Below, piece after piece: positions 6,688 through 13,965 of a stretch of 13,965 bases of DNA (position 1 is its first letter; every line of letters begins with the position of its first letter). This DNA is from PNAI01 sp964575715. GTDB lineage: Bacteria > Pseudomonadota > Alphaproteobacteria > Rhizobiales > Xanthobacteraceae. The position numbers and the translations under genes are program-made. Where the stretch lies: the NCBI GenBank assembly GCA_964575715.1, contig CAZNSG010000308.1, forward strand, positions 1 to 13,965, written 5' to 3'. The notes under the pieces are model-generated. The model did not search any database and had not been told where the DNA came from. It saw nothing but the letters and a program-made list of their open reading frames with translations.

Positions 6688-7704
6688 ATGCTGAAACTTG
6701 GAAGATTCCCTCGCAATTTCAATCGCCGGGACGTTCTGCTTGCAGCTATGACATTGGTGATCGTCGGGATTGGAAGCGCTGCATACAATCCGGCGTTGGC
6801 GCAGTCGAACTATCCCACCAAGCCGATCCGAATCCTGGTCGGATTTGCTCCCGGCGGACCGTCAGACATCATCTCCCGCGTGGTGGGAGCCAAGATGGGC
6901 GAGATCCTGGGTCAGCAGGTTGTGGTCGAGAACAAGACAGGTGCCGGCGGCGCCATCGCAACCGAAGCCGCCGCCCGCTCCGAGCCTGACGGCTACACGC
7001 TGTTGAACACGACGCTCGGGACCGCCGTCAACGAAACTCTGTCCAAGACCATTCGATACGAGATCGGAAAAGACATTATTGCGGTTGGCCCGCAAGCCGA
7101 GAACCCCAACATCCTGGTCGTGCACCCCTCGCTCGGCGTCAAAAGCGTGGCCGAGTTGATCACGCTCGCAAAGTCGAAGCCCGGTGAAATCTTCTACGCA
7201 TCTGCGGGCCGGGGGTCTGCGACGCATCTCAATAGCGAACTGTTCAACATGGTGGCTGGGACCAAGCTCATTGCGGTGCACTACCGGGGAGGCGGCGAAA
7301 CCGTCAAAGACCTTCTGTCCGGCCAAGTGAAAGTCATGTTTTCAAGCATCGCGCCGGTGCAGGAATTCGTGAAGGACGGCAGGCTGCTCGGGCTTGCGAC
7401 AACCGGGCCGCAACGCGCTCAAGGCTTCCCCGCATTGCCGACGATCGCCGAGTCGGGGTTCCCTGGCTTCGATGTACGGCTTTGGATGGGCCTGTCGGCA
7501 CCTAAAGGCACTCCGCCTGACATCATCAAGCGCCTGGAGGCAGCCAATCGAAAGGCCCTGGAGTCGCCCGAGATCCAGAAAGCCCTCGCCGCCCAGGGCT
7601 TTGCGCCACTCATTGGAACGGCGGAAGAGTTCGACGCCCTCTACCGAACCGAACGCGACAAGTGGGCCAAGGTCATCAAGGCGACCGGCATGGACAAGGA
7701 GTAG
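6688..7704 (+). CDS. Bug/TctC-family tripartite tricarboxylate transporter substrate-binding protein
   Basis: 338 residues from the ATG at 6688, chosen because GGGAGGA (6674-6680) sits 7 bp upstream and the N-terminus then forms a good signal peptide: NFNRRDVLLA, a hydrophobic stretch (about 17-33) and an ALA-Q cleavage site near residue 38. The RRD before the hydrophobic stretch is weakly Tat-like. The mature part starts YPTKPIRILVGFAPGGPSDI, the hallmark of the Bug family (PF03401), followed by VVVENKTGAGG, DGYTLLN and HYRGGGETVKDLLSGQV. These periplasmic proteins capture solutes, often carboxylates, for TctAB-type transporters or for sensing. No TctA or TctB gene is in the window, so it is an orphan here. 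The regulator and hyuAB follow downstream, which suggests, but does not prove, a shared substrate. Confidence 0.95.
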   Translation: MLKLGRFPRNFNRRDVLLAAMTLVIVGIGSAAYNPALAQSNYPTKPIRILVGFAPGGPSDIISRVVGAKMGEILGQQVVVENKTGAGGAIATEAAARSEPDGYTLLNTTLGTAVNETLSKTIRYEIGKDIIAVGPQAENPNILVVHPSLGVKSVAELITLAKSKPGEIFYASAGRGSATHLNSELFNMVAGTKLIAVHYRGGGETVKDLLSGQVKVMFSSIAPVQEFVKDGRLLGLATTGPQRAQGFPALPTIAESGFPGFDVRLWMGLSAPKGTPPDIIKRLEAANRKALESPEIQKALAAQGFAPLIGTAEEFDALYRTERDKWAKVIKATGMDKE

Positions 7705-7876
7705 CGGTCCGCGTGGAAGCGCGTCGTAGGAGGGGCGCGTCCCATGGACTGAAACTATCGCAGGCCTAGCCGTTCGACGCCCATCTGCTCGACCAGGTGT
7801 GTGTACAGAAAACCTAAACCCGGACGCAATGGTGACGCAGTCCGCCCATTCTTAGCCTTCGATGCGGGAGTTGCAG

Positions 7877-8770
7877 GTGGAGTTTCGCCAAATCCGATAC
7901 GCTTTGTCGGTTGCGAAGGAGCGCAGTTTCACCAATGCAGCAAAGCGCCTCAATATTTCTCAATCTGCGGTGAGCGAACAGGTGCGCCTGTTGGAGGACG
8001 AGATTGGCTTTCCGCTATTCCGCCGAACCCCCCGAGGTATTGAATTGACCGAGCGAGGACGCACTTTTCTTTACGAAGCAGAGCGCGTCGTCGGCGATGT
8101 ATTGAGCCTTTCCGACACTGCGCGCAGGCTCCGTGGCGCGCCGTCCGATACACTGACGGTCGGCATGGGTTCGGGAATGGCTCAGATATTCATGCCAAGG
8201 CTGTTCGGCGATCTCAACAAGATCTTGCCGGGCGTGCGCCTCGAAATTCTGACTGCACCCACCAAATCCATTTTCGACGACTTGCATGAGGAGCGGATCG
8301 ACGCCGGCATCGCCATCGAATCCGATCCCGATCGCGTGCCGGCTGGATTGCTATTCGATCGTCTGACCGGCGCCGAGATGGCATTGATCGTTCATCCCAA
8401 GCATCCGCTTGCCCGGTCGCGCCGGCCTATCGACATCGGAAAGCTTGTCTCGGAGCCGATCGTCATGAGCGAGCTGACCGTCGGTTATGGCCAGGTCGTG
8501 CTCTCGCTCTTCACCGACCTGGGTATCCGCCCGAACATTCTCGCGGTTGCCGACAATATCGAAACCATGAAGGTGATTGTGCAGTCGGGCAGCGGCATCG
8601 CCATCGTGCCGCGACCGTGCGCGGAAAACGAAGTCGCTCTTGGCGCACTCAAGGTTCTCACCATTGCGCCGGCGCGCACGGTGATGCTGAGTCTCTTTCG
8701 CCGCCGTCAGCCCCTCGCGCGTCGCAAGGAAGGGTATCTTGCCGCCTTGCGCGCCGCGCTGAAGGACTAA
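7877..8770 (+). CDS. LysR-type transcriptional regulator
   Basis: 297 residues from a GTG at 7877, or 302 from an ATG at 7862. GTG is preferred because GGGAG (7866-7870) sits 6 bp upstream and the protein then starts MEFRQIRYALSVAKERSF, the standard LysR N-terminus; the ATG has no Shine-Dalgarno. The N-terminal winged helix-turn-helix is clear: FTNAAKRLNISQSAVSEQVRLLEDEIGFPLFRR (about residues 19-51), then the linker helix and a periplasmic-binding-like effector domain from about residue 85, including GSGIAIVPRP near its end. LysR regulators usually bind a T-N11-A box and respond to a pathway metabolite. It reads in the same direction as the hyuAB trio, and a matching box lies just after its stop codon, so it probably activates that operon. 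Confidence 0.93.
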   Translation: MEFRQIRYALSVAKERSFTNAAKRLNISQSAVSEQVRLLEDEIGFPLFRRTPRGIELTERGRTFLYEAERVVGDVLSLSDTARRLRGAPSDTLTVGMGSGMAQIFMPRLFGDLNKILPGVRLEILTAPTKSIFDDLHEERIDAGIAIESDPDRVPAGLLFDRLTGAEMALIVHPKHPLARSRRPIDIGKLVSEPIVMSELTVGYGQVVLSLFTDLGIRPNILAVADNIETMKVIVQSGSGIAIVPRPCAENEVALGALKVLTIAPARTVMLSLFRRRQPLARRKEGYLAALRAALKD

Positions 8771-8783
8771 TCATCGTCCTATC

Positions 8784-8800
8784 TATCTGAATTTCCGATA
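8784..8800. promoter_or_regulatory. Candidate LysR-type regulator binding box (TATC-N9-GATA)
   Basis: TATCTGAATTTCCGATA is a perfect 4-bp dyad with a 9-bp spacer and contains the T-N11-A core of LysR boxes (ATC-N9-GAT). It starts 14 bp after the regulator's stop codon, and its centre (8792) is about 65 bp before the transcription start predicted from the promoter at 8821-8850. That is the usual recognition-site position for LysR activators. Confidence 0.45.
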
Positions 8801-8820
8801 ATGGCATCGCTAAACCGCTT

Positions 8821-8850
8821 TTGACTCCGACTTGGTGGGCCGCCCATACT
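8821..8850 (+). promoter_or_regulatory. Candidate sigma70 promoter for the hyuA-hyuB-ring-opening amidohydrolase operon
   Basis: TTGACT (8821-8826; 5 of 6 consensus) and CATACT (8845-8850; 4 of 6) are separated by 18 bp. Transcription would begin near 8857, leaving a leader of about 80 bases before the ATG at 8937. The imperfect -10 and 18-bp spacing fit a promoter that needs an activator. Confidence 0.35.
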
Positions 8851-8936
8851 TCTCATCCGAAACTGAACTTTTGAATGCAAAGGACTCGCTTTTCGTTGTA
8901 AATCGCGGGCTCTTAGGATGTCGGGCGCGGCTAACG

Positions 8937-11030
8937 ATGGCACAGGCGACTAGGCAAGCGCATTACCGGATTGGGATCGACACCGGCGGTACTTTTACCG
9001 ATATCGTCTCCGTCGATACCGGGTCGGGCGCGATGCGGGTGACCAAGGTTGCCAGCACGCCTTCCAATTCGGCCATCGGCCTGGTGCGCGGCGTCCGTTC
9101 CATCCTGGAGCAGATCGGCGGCACACCCGACGATGTTGTAGGTCTCGCGCATGGCACAACGGTCGCGACCAACGCGCTGCTGCAGGGCCAGATCGATTCG
9201 CTCGGCCTGATCGTCACCGAAGGCTTCCGGCACATTCTTGAGATCGCTCGCCAGTCGGTGCCCGAGGGCTACGGCAATTCTTATTTCTGGGTAAAGCCCG
9301 AGCGCATCGTACCGCTCCAGTTCGTGCGTGAGGCCGGCGGGCGGCTGAACTTCCGCGGTGAGGAGCTGCGCCCGCTCGACGAGTCGAGCGTCCGCGAGGC
9401 CGCACGCTTTTTCCGCCGTCATAATATCAAGGCCGTCGGCGTCTGCCTGCTGCACTCCTACGCCAATGATAGCCACGAACACCGCGTCGCCGAGATCATG
9501 GCCGCGGAATATCCGGAATGTGCGCTGTCGCTGTCCTGCGTCGTCCTGCCCGAATACCGCGAGTACGAGCGCGCGGTGACGACGCTGGTCGATGCATTCG
9601 TCAAGCCGCACATGGAGCGCTATCTCAAGCGTGTCGCCGACGAGCTGGGCGACCTTAAGGACAAACCGTTCCTGGTGATGCAGTCCAGCGGCGGCGTCGC
9701 AAGCGCGGGCGAGGTGGTGCGCAAGCCGATCACCACCGCGCTTTCGGGACCGGCGGCCGGCGCGCTCGGCAGCGCGGTCATTTCAGAGATGGCCGGCTTC
9801 CCGAACATCGTTACGCTCGACGCCGGCGGCACCTCGACTGACCTCTGCCTGATCGAAGACGGCAAGCCGCATGTGACCAATGGCGGCGCGGTCGGTTCAT
9901 TTCCGGTGCGCATTCCGATGATCGACGTCAAGACCATCGGCACCGGCGGCGGATCGATTGCCTGGATCACCCGCGAGGGCCATCTCAAGGTCGGTCCGAA
10001 AAGCGCGGGCGCCGAGCCCGGACCGATGTGCTACCCCAACGGAGGCAACGAGCCGACCATCACCGACGCCAATCTCATGCTGGGCCGTATTCCGGCGTCA
10101 TTGATCGGCGGCGGCATTGCACTCAACGTCGAGCGCTCGCGCGCCGGCATTGCGGCGCTGGCAGCAAGACTGCCCGGCAACATGGGCGTCGATGCGCTCG
10201 CCCACGGCATCATCGAGATCGCCAACTGGAACCAGGCCAACGCGATCCGGCAGATGACGATCCAGCGCGGTATCGATCCGCGCGGCTTCGCTCTCCTCTC
10301 GTTCGGCGGCGCGGGACCCGCGCAGTCGCCTGCGGTGATGGACCTGCTCGACATGCAGGCCTGCATCGTGCCGCCGAACCCCGGCAATCTTTCAGCTTTT
10401 GGATTGCTGGCAGTGGATTGGCGGACCGATCAAATCATGACCAAGGTCATGCATCAGGACACGGCCGACCTGTCCGCCATCGCTTCAATCTACGATGGCT
10501 TGGAACGGGCTGCGGTCGAGACCTTGCAGCGCGACGGCATAGATCGCTCGCGTATCCGGCTCGTGCGCGAGGCGGACGTGCGCTACGCCGGACAATCGAT
10601 GGAGGTCCACGTGCCGGCGCCTGGCGGCGCAGTCGACGCGAAATTCCTGGTCTCGCTGATCGACGCCTTCCACGCTGCGCACAAGCGCACCTTCGGCTAC
10701 AACTATGCCGGCCAGCAGAAGATCGAGCTGGTGAACTTCTGCGTATCCGGCTTCGGCCTGATCGAGCGACCGGAAATCCCGAAGCTCGCCAAGCGCGATG
10801 GAGCGACCCCCGCGCGCAAGTCGGTGCGACCGGTCTATTTCGACGGCGCCTATCGCGGCACGCCAATCTATGAGCGCGCCACGCTACTGCCGGGCTTTCG
10901 GCTCGATGGACCCGCAATCATCGAGGAATTCGGCTCCACCACAGTGGTGTTCCCCGGACAGTATCTAGAGGTCGATCCGCACGGCGTGCTGATCGTGCGC
11001 TCCAATCGCCGTCGCACGGACATCAAGTGA
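8937..11030 (+). CDS. hyuA: Hydantoinase/oxoprolinase family, subunit A (HyuA, ATP-binding ASKHA subunit)
   Basis: 697 residues from ATG 8937. The frame extends upstream to 8832, but that stretch lies in the promoter region and lacks family similarity. ASKHA-type phosphate motifs are visible: YRIGIDTGGTFTDIVSVD (about 10-27), AHGTTVATNALL (71-82), MQSSGG...SGPAAG (248-275), TLDAGGTSTDLCLIEDG (293-309) and TIGTGGGSIAWI (334-345), followed by GAEPGPMCY and a C-terminal beta domain ending in FGSTTVVFPGQYL. HyuA-type subunits, with HyuB, perform ATP-dependent ring opening of hydantoins or 5-oxoproline; relatives carboxylate ketones or open lactams. The stop TGA overlaps the hyuB ATG by one base (TGATG), which implies translational coupling and a complex. 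Symbol is by family; the true substrate may differ. Confidence 0.93.
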   Translation: MAQATRQAHYRIGIDTGGTFTDIVSVDTGSGAMRVTKVASTPSNSAIGLVRGVRSILEQIGGTPDDVVGLAHGTTVATNALLQGQIDSLGLIVTEGFRHILEIARQSVPEGYGNSYFWVKPERIVPLQFVREAGGRLNFRGEELRPLDESSVREAARFFRRHNIKAVGVCLLHSYANDSHEHRVAEIMAAEYPECALSLSCVVLPEYREYERAVTTLVDAFVKPHMERYLKRVADELGDLKDKPFLVMQSSGGVASAGEVVRKPITTALSGPAAGALGSAVISEMAGFPNIVTLDAGGTSTDLCLIEDGKPHVTNGGAVGSFPVRIPMIDVKTIGTGGGSIAWITREGHLKVGPKSAGAEPGPMCYPNGGNEPTITDANLMLGRIPASLIGGGIALNVERSRAGIAALAARLPGNMGVDALAHGIIEIANWNQANAIRQMTIQRGIDPRGFALLSFGGAGPAQSPAVMDLLDMQACIVPPNPGNLSAFGLLAVDWRTDQIMTKVMHQDTADLSAIASIYDGLERAAVETLQRDGIDRSRIRLVREADVRYAGQSMEVHVPAPGGAVDAKFLVSLIDAFHAAHKRTFGYNYAGQQKIELVNFCVSGFGLIERPEIPKLAKRDGATPARKSVRPVYFDGAYRGTPIYERATLLPGFRLDGPAIIEEFGSTTVVFPGQYLEVDPHGVLIVRSNRRRTDIK

Positions 11031-12955
11031 TGAACCCTCCCGTCACTTCCGCGAAACAGCAGTCTGTGGAACAGCAGCCTTGGCCGATCGCACCGCAGCG
11101 CGCCGCGCGGCCGGTCGATCCGATCGTGCTGCAGATCGTGGAGGGCACGCTGAACTCGATCGAGGCCGAAATCGAATTCGCCATCGAGCGCACCGCTCGC
11201 TCGCCGATGATCCGCGAGGCGCACGACTATCGTGTCGGCCTGTTCGACCGCTATTGCCGCAAGCTGACGGGGCGCTCCTATTCGGCGATGCCCAACGCGG
11301 TGGTGCGCGACTTCCCGCCCGAGAGCATGAAGCCGGGCGACGTATTCCTGATGAATGACACTTATCTCACCGAGGGCAGCATCGGCCACCTGCCGGACCT
11401 GTGCTCGACCGTGCCGGTGTTCCACGGCGGCGAGGTGGTCGCCTACATCCAGGCCTTCGGTCATCACGACGACATCGGCGGCCGCGTGCCGGGTTCGATG
11501 CCGGGCACGGCGGTAACGGTGTTCGAGGAGGGGTTGGCGATCCCGCCGGTCAAGCTCTACAGTGACGGCGTGCGCAACGAGGCGGTATTCACCATCATCA
11601 AGCGCAACACCCGTGTGCCGGAGATGCTGGCCGCCGATCTCGACAGTGAAATTCAGGCCTGCATCATGGGCGCGCGCCGCATGGCCAGCCTGTTCGAGCG
11701 CTTCGGCCGCGAGACGGTCGAAGCCTGCTTCCAGGCGATCCTCGACAAGTGCCGCGACATCTACCGCAACGAGCTTTTGCCGAAGATCGCCGACGGCGAA
11801 TACTTCTGGGAGGATTACGTCGAGCACGACGGCGTCACCGATCCCAAGCTGCACAAGCTCGTGCTCAAGATGACCAAGAAGGGCGGGCGTATCACGCTCG
11901 ACTTTACCGGCACCGATCCGCAATCGACCGGTCCGATCAACTGGCCGGCGGACTACGCGGGCGGGGCGTTCCTCATCAAGTGGATCGCGCCGATCTTGCG
12001 CAATCTCGCGGATACGCCAGAGCGCGCGGCGGAGATTCATGTCAACGAAGGCGTCTGCGAAGTCTTCGACGTCGTGTTTCCGCCGAAGGGAACCTTGATC
12101 ACCCCGGAGTGGCCAGCCGCGACCAACGCGCGCTCGTTCGTGCTGCTGCGCTGCCTCGGACTCCTGGCCGGCGTCGTCGCGCAGGCCGTTGACGGGCGGA
12201 TGCCCGCGGACCAGGAGACCATCCGCTATACCGGTTTTTTCGGAAGCGACGAAAACGGCAAGCCGTTCCTTTCGCGCGAGGTGCTCGGCGGCGGCTCGGG
12301 CGGGCGCTACTATGCCGACGGCAACGACGCCATTCATATCGTGCCGGATTCGCGCAATCAGCCGGCCGAGTTCACCGAGACGCGTTTCCCGCTGCTGGTG
12401 GAGAAGCTGGCGCTGCGCACTGATTCCGGCGGCGCTGGCACGCGCCGGGGCGGGCTTGGATATGAAAAGCACTATCGCGCGCTGGTCGATTGCCGCACCA
12501 TCGTCACTGCCGACCGGGTGCGGCTTGGCTGCTATGGGCTCAACGGCGGCAAAGCCGGCCAGCCATTCTGCGTCACCGTGGACGCCGAGGGCGAGGCCCG
12601 CGATCTCGGCGGCCTGGTCGATGGCGAGCCTGTGCTGAAAGGGCAGGTTGTCCGCGTCGTCACCACCGGCGGCGGCGGCTGGGGCGATCCCTTCGATCGC
12701 GAGCCTGAGCTGGTCCAGCGTGACGTCATCGAAGGCAAGGTGTCGCTGAAAGCGGCGTGCGACGACTACGGCGTCGTGCTAACCAGTCCCGATCACGATC
12801 TAGACGCGGCTGCGACGACGGTGCTGCGCGACAAGATGCGCAGCGAGCGCGGCGCGCCATCTGCGATGATCGATCGCGGGCCGGGATATGATGTAATGCA
12901 GCGGGGGGAAGCCATACCCCGGATGCGGCCGGGATTTCAGAGCGTAAAGGTGTAG
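11030..12955 (+). CDS. hyuB: Hydantoinase/oxoprolinase family, subunit B (HyuB)
   Basis: 641 residues from the ATG at 11030, which shares its A with the hyuA stop. The Hydantoinase_B (PF02538) pattern is continuous: [18 protein letters not shown] near residue 30, then [49 protein letters not shown] with a His-His-Asp that may sit in the active or metal site, [34 protein letters not shown] and, near the C-terminus, [20 protein letters not shown]. The B subunit carries the ring-opening chemistry on an intermediate phosphorylated by the A subunit. The tail after about 600 ([13 protein letters not shown]...) is less conserved. The downstream gene starts two bases after the TAG stop, with its Shine-Dalgarno inside the end of hyuB. 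Confident family call; substrate is open. Confidence 0.93.
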   Translation: MNPPVTSAKQQSVEQQPWPIAPQRAARPVDPIVLQIVEGTLNSIEAEIEFAIERTARSPMIREAHDYRVGLFDRYCRKLTGRSYSAMPNAVVRDFPPESMKPGDVFLMNDTYLTEGSIGHLPDLCSTVPVFHGGEVVAYIQAFGHHDDIGGRVPGSMPGTAVTVFEEGLAIPPVKLYSDGVRNEAVFTIIKRNTRVPEMLAADLDSEIQACIMGARRMASLFERFGRETVEACFQAILDKCRDIYRNELLPKIADGEYFWEDYVEHDGVTDPKLHKLVLKMTKKGGRITLDFTGTDPQSTGPINWPADYAGGAFLIKWIAPILRNLADTPERAAEIHVNEGVCEVFDVVFPPKGTLITPEWPAATNARSFVLLRCLGLLAGVVAQAVDGRMPADQETIRYTGFFGSDENGKPFLSREVLGGGSGGRYYADGNDAIHIVPDSRNQPAEFTETRFPLLVEKLALRTDSGGAGTRRGGLGYEKHYRALVDCRTIVTADRVRLGCYGLNGGKAGQPFCVTVDAEGEARDLGGLVDGEPVLKGQVVRVVTTGGGGWGDPFDREPELVQRDVIEGKVSLKAACDDYGVVLTSPDHDLDAAATTVLRDKMRSERGAPSAMIDRGPGYDVMQRGEAIPRMRPGFQSVKV

Positions 12956-12957
12956 GA

Positions 12958-13965
12958 ATGGCGATTGAAGTTGCGAAGATCGAGCTGAAGAACGTCAAGG
13001 ATGCTTCAGGCCTTGAGGCGTGCATCGCCAAGGGCCAGTTCGCGGCCAACGAGGTCGTCGCCGTGATCGGCAAGACCGAGGGCAACGGCGGCGTTAACGA
13101 TTTCACCCGCATCCTGGCCGACGAGGCGTTCCGACGCGTGCTGCTGAAAAAGGGCAAACGCAGCGAAGCGGACATCGCCAAGATCCCGATGGTCTGGTCG
13201 GGCGGTTGCGATGGCGTGATTACGCCGCATGCGACGGTGTTCGCCGCCAATTCCAAGACCGGTCCGCAATCGGAATCGCGGCTTGCCATCGGCACGGCCA
13301 TGAGCGTCGAGCTGCTTCCCGAGGATATCGGCCGGCCCGCAATGGTCGAAAAAGTGGCTGACGCCGTGAGGGCGGCGATGAAAGACGCCGGCATCAGCGA
13401 CACGAAGGACGTCCACTACGTGCAGACCAAGACGCCGCTGCTCACGATCGACGCCGTACTGGATGCCGAGAAGCGCGGCCACGAAGTCGCTTGCGAGGTC
13501 CACGATTCTATGGGCGTATCGAACGGCACCACAGCGCTCGGCATTGCAGTCGCGCTCGGCGAGATCAAGATGCCGAAGGCCGAGGAAATTTGTAAGAACT
13601 TTGACCTCTATTCGTCGGTAGCGTCATGCTCGTCCGGCGTCGAGCTGACGCAGGCACAGATCGTGCTGCTCGGCAACAAGCCTGGCGCGGGCGGACGGTA
13701 CCGCATCGGTCATGCGGTGATGCGCGACGCGCTCGACATGGACAGTATCTACGACGCGATCCGCGACGCGGGGCTGGAGCTTCCGGAGCGGCCGCGCGCG
13801 GAGGATCTCAAAGGTCGCGTCGTCAACTGCTTTATGAAGTGCGAGGCCGACCGGCGCGGCACCCTGCGCGGCCGGCGGCAGATCATGCTCGACGATTCCG
13901 ATGTGCATCATCACCGCCATTCCAAGGCCGCGGTCGGCGGCGTGGCGGCGGCGGCGATCGGCGAT
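12958..13965 (+). CDS. Ring-opening amidohydrolase, barbiturase / cyanuric acid hydrolase (AtzD/TrzD) family (3' truncated by window edge)
   Basis: Starting at ATG 12958, two bases after hyuB and 7 bp after AAAGG, the frame stays open for 336 codons to the window end. Family length is about 350-370 residues, so only a short tail is missing. Landmarks of the AtzD/TrzD family (PF09663), a threefold pseudo-symmetric fold with Ser-Lys dyads, are clear: [16 protein letters not shown] (Lys39), [13 protein letters not shown] (Ser81), QTKTPLL (Lys158), [22 protein letters not shown] (Ser225/226), MKCEADRRG (Lys294) and [20 protein letters not shown]. The third dyad Ser would lie beyond the edge. Known members hydrolyse barbiturate to ureidomalonate, or cyanurate to carboxybiuret, without ATP. 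Which of these, or another imide ring, cannot be decided here. Third gene of the hyuAB operon. Confidence 0.92.
   Translation, partial: MAIEVAKIELKNVKDASGLEACIAKGQFAANEVVAVIGKTEGNGGVNDFTRILADEAFRRVLLKKGKRSEADIAKIPMVWSGGCDGVITPHATVFAANSKTGPQSESRLAIGTAMSVELLPEDIGRPAMVEKVADAVRAAMKDAGISDTKDVHYVQTKTPLLTIDAVLDAEKRGHEVACEVHDSMGVSNGTTALGIAVALGEIKMPKAEEICKNFDLYSSVASCSSGVELTQAQIVLLGNKPGAGGRYRIGHAVMRDALDMDSIYDAIRDAGLELPERPRAEDLKGRVVNCFMKCEADRRGTLRGRRQIMLDDSDVHHHRHSKAAVGGVAAAAIGD

Noticed and set aside
7705..7876. Small gene or terminator between the binding protein and the regulator
   Set aside because: Only short direct GCGCGTC repeats and a 3-bp GGG/CCC dyad are present; neither makes a credible hairpin or reading frame.
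8832..8936. Possible 35-residue N-terminal extension of HyuA
   Set aside because: The extension overlaps the candidate promoter and does not resemble the family, whose proteins begin shortly before GIDTGGTFTD. ATG 8937 is the better start.
10868..12472. A very long open frame on the minus strand opposite hyuB and the end of hyuA
   Set aside because: It is composed of low-complexity Arg/Ala/Asp/His-rich sequence with no family pattern and lies opposite strongly conserved hyuB motifs. It is a by-product of high G+C codon use.

Overview
The base composition (roughly 60% G+C), the many amidohydrolases, the orphan Bug-type binding protein and an IS6-type transposase fragment suggest a soil or plant-associated alphaproteobacterium, probably Hyphomicrobiales (Bradyrhizobium/Rhodopseudomonas-like). 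This is inferred from gene content only; there is no rRNA or housekeeping gene to confirm it. The window is an accessory catabolic region.

Layout. Bases 1-755 hold the 3' end of an amidohydrolase-2 (ACMSD / gamma-resorcylate decarboxylase-like) gene. It converges on a minus-strand group transcribed from about 4776 to 776: a cytoplasmic LVIVD-repeat beta-propeller protein, a CodA-like deaminase, a broken ABC-transporter binding-protein remnant, and a dihydropyrimidinase/hydantoinase-type cyclic amidohydrolase. Bases 4777-5284 are a divergent intergenic region holding the 3' end of a dead IS6-family transposase. From 5285 onward everything reads on the plus strand: a second amidohydrolase-2 enzyme, an exported Bug/TctC-type solute-binding protein, a LysR-type regulator, and a tightly coupled trio made of HyuA, HyuB and a ring-opening amidohydrolase of the barbiturase / cyanuric acid hydrolase family. 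The last gene runs off the window end at 13965 with most of its coding sequence present.

How the genes may work together. Four mechanistically different classes of enzyme acting on cyclic amides or amidines lie within 13 kb: a CodA-type deaminase, a carboxy-lysine dihydropyrimidinase-type hydrolase, an ATP-dependent HyuAB hydantoinase/oxoprolinase, and a Ser-Lys ring-opening amidohydrolase. Two amidohydrolase-2 proteins of the kind that often decarboxylate aromatic acids, and a periplasmic binding protein from a family that commonly binds carboxylates, accompany them. The simplest reading is a catabolic island for one or several N-heterocycles (pyrimidine, barbiturate, cyanurate or hydantoin-like, perhaps carboxylated). 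The substrate cannot be read from sequence.

A LysR-type box (TATC-N9-GATA) and a sigma70-like promoter sit between the regulator gene and hyuA at the spacing expected for LysR activation. This makes hyuA-hyuB-ring-opening amidohydrolase the most likely target operon. No tRNA, rRNA, CRISPR array, riboswitch or convincing intrinsic terminator was recognised.
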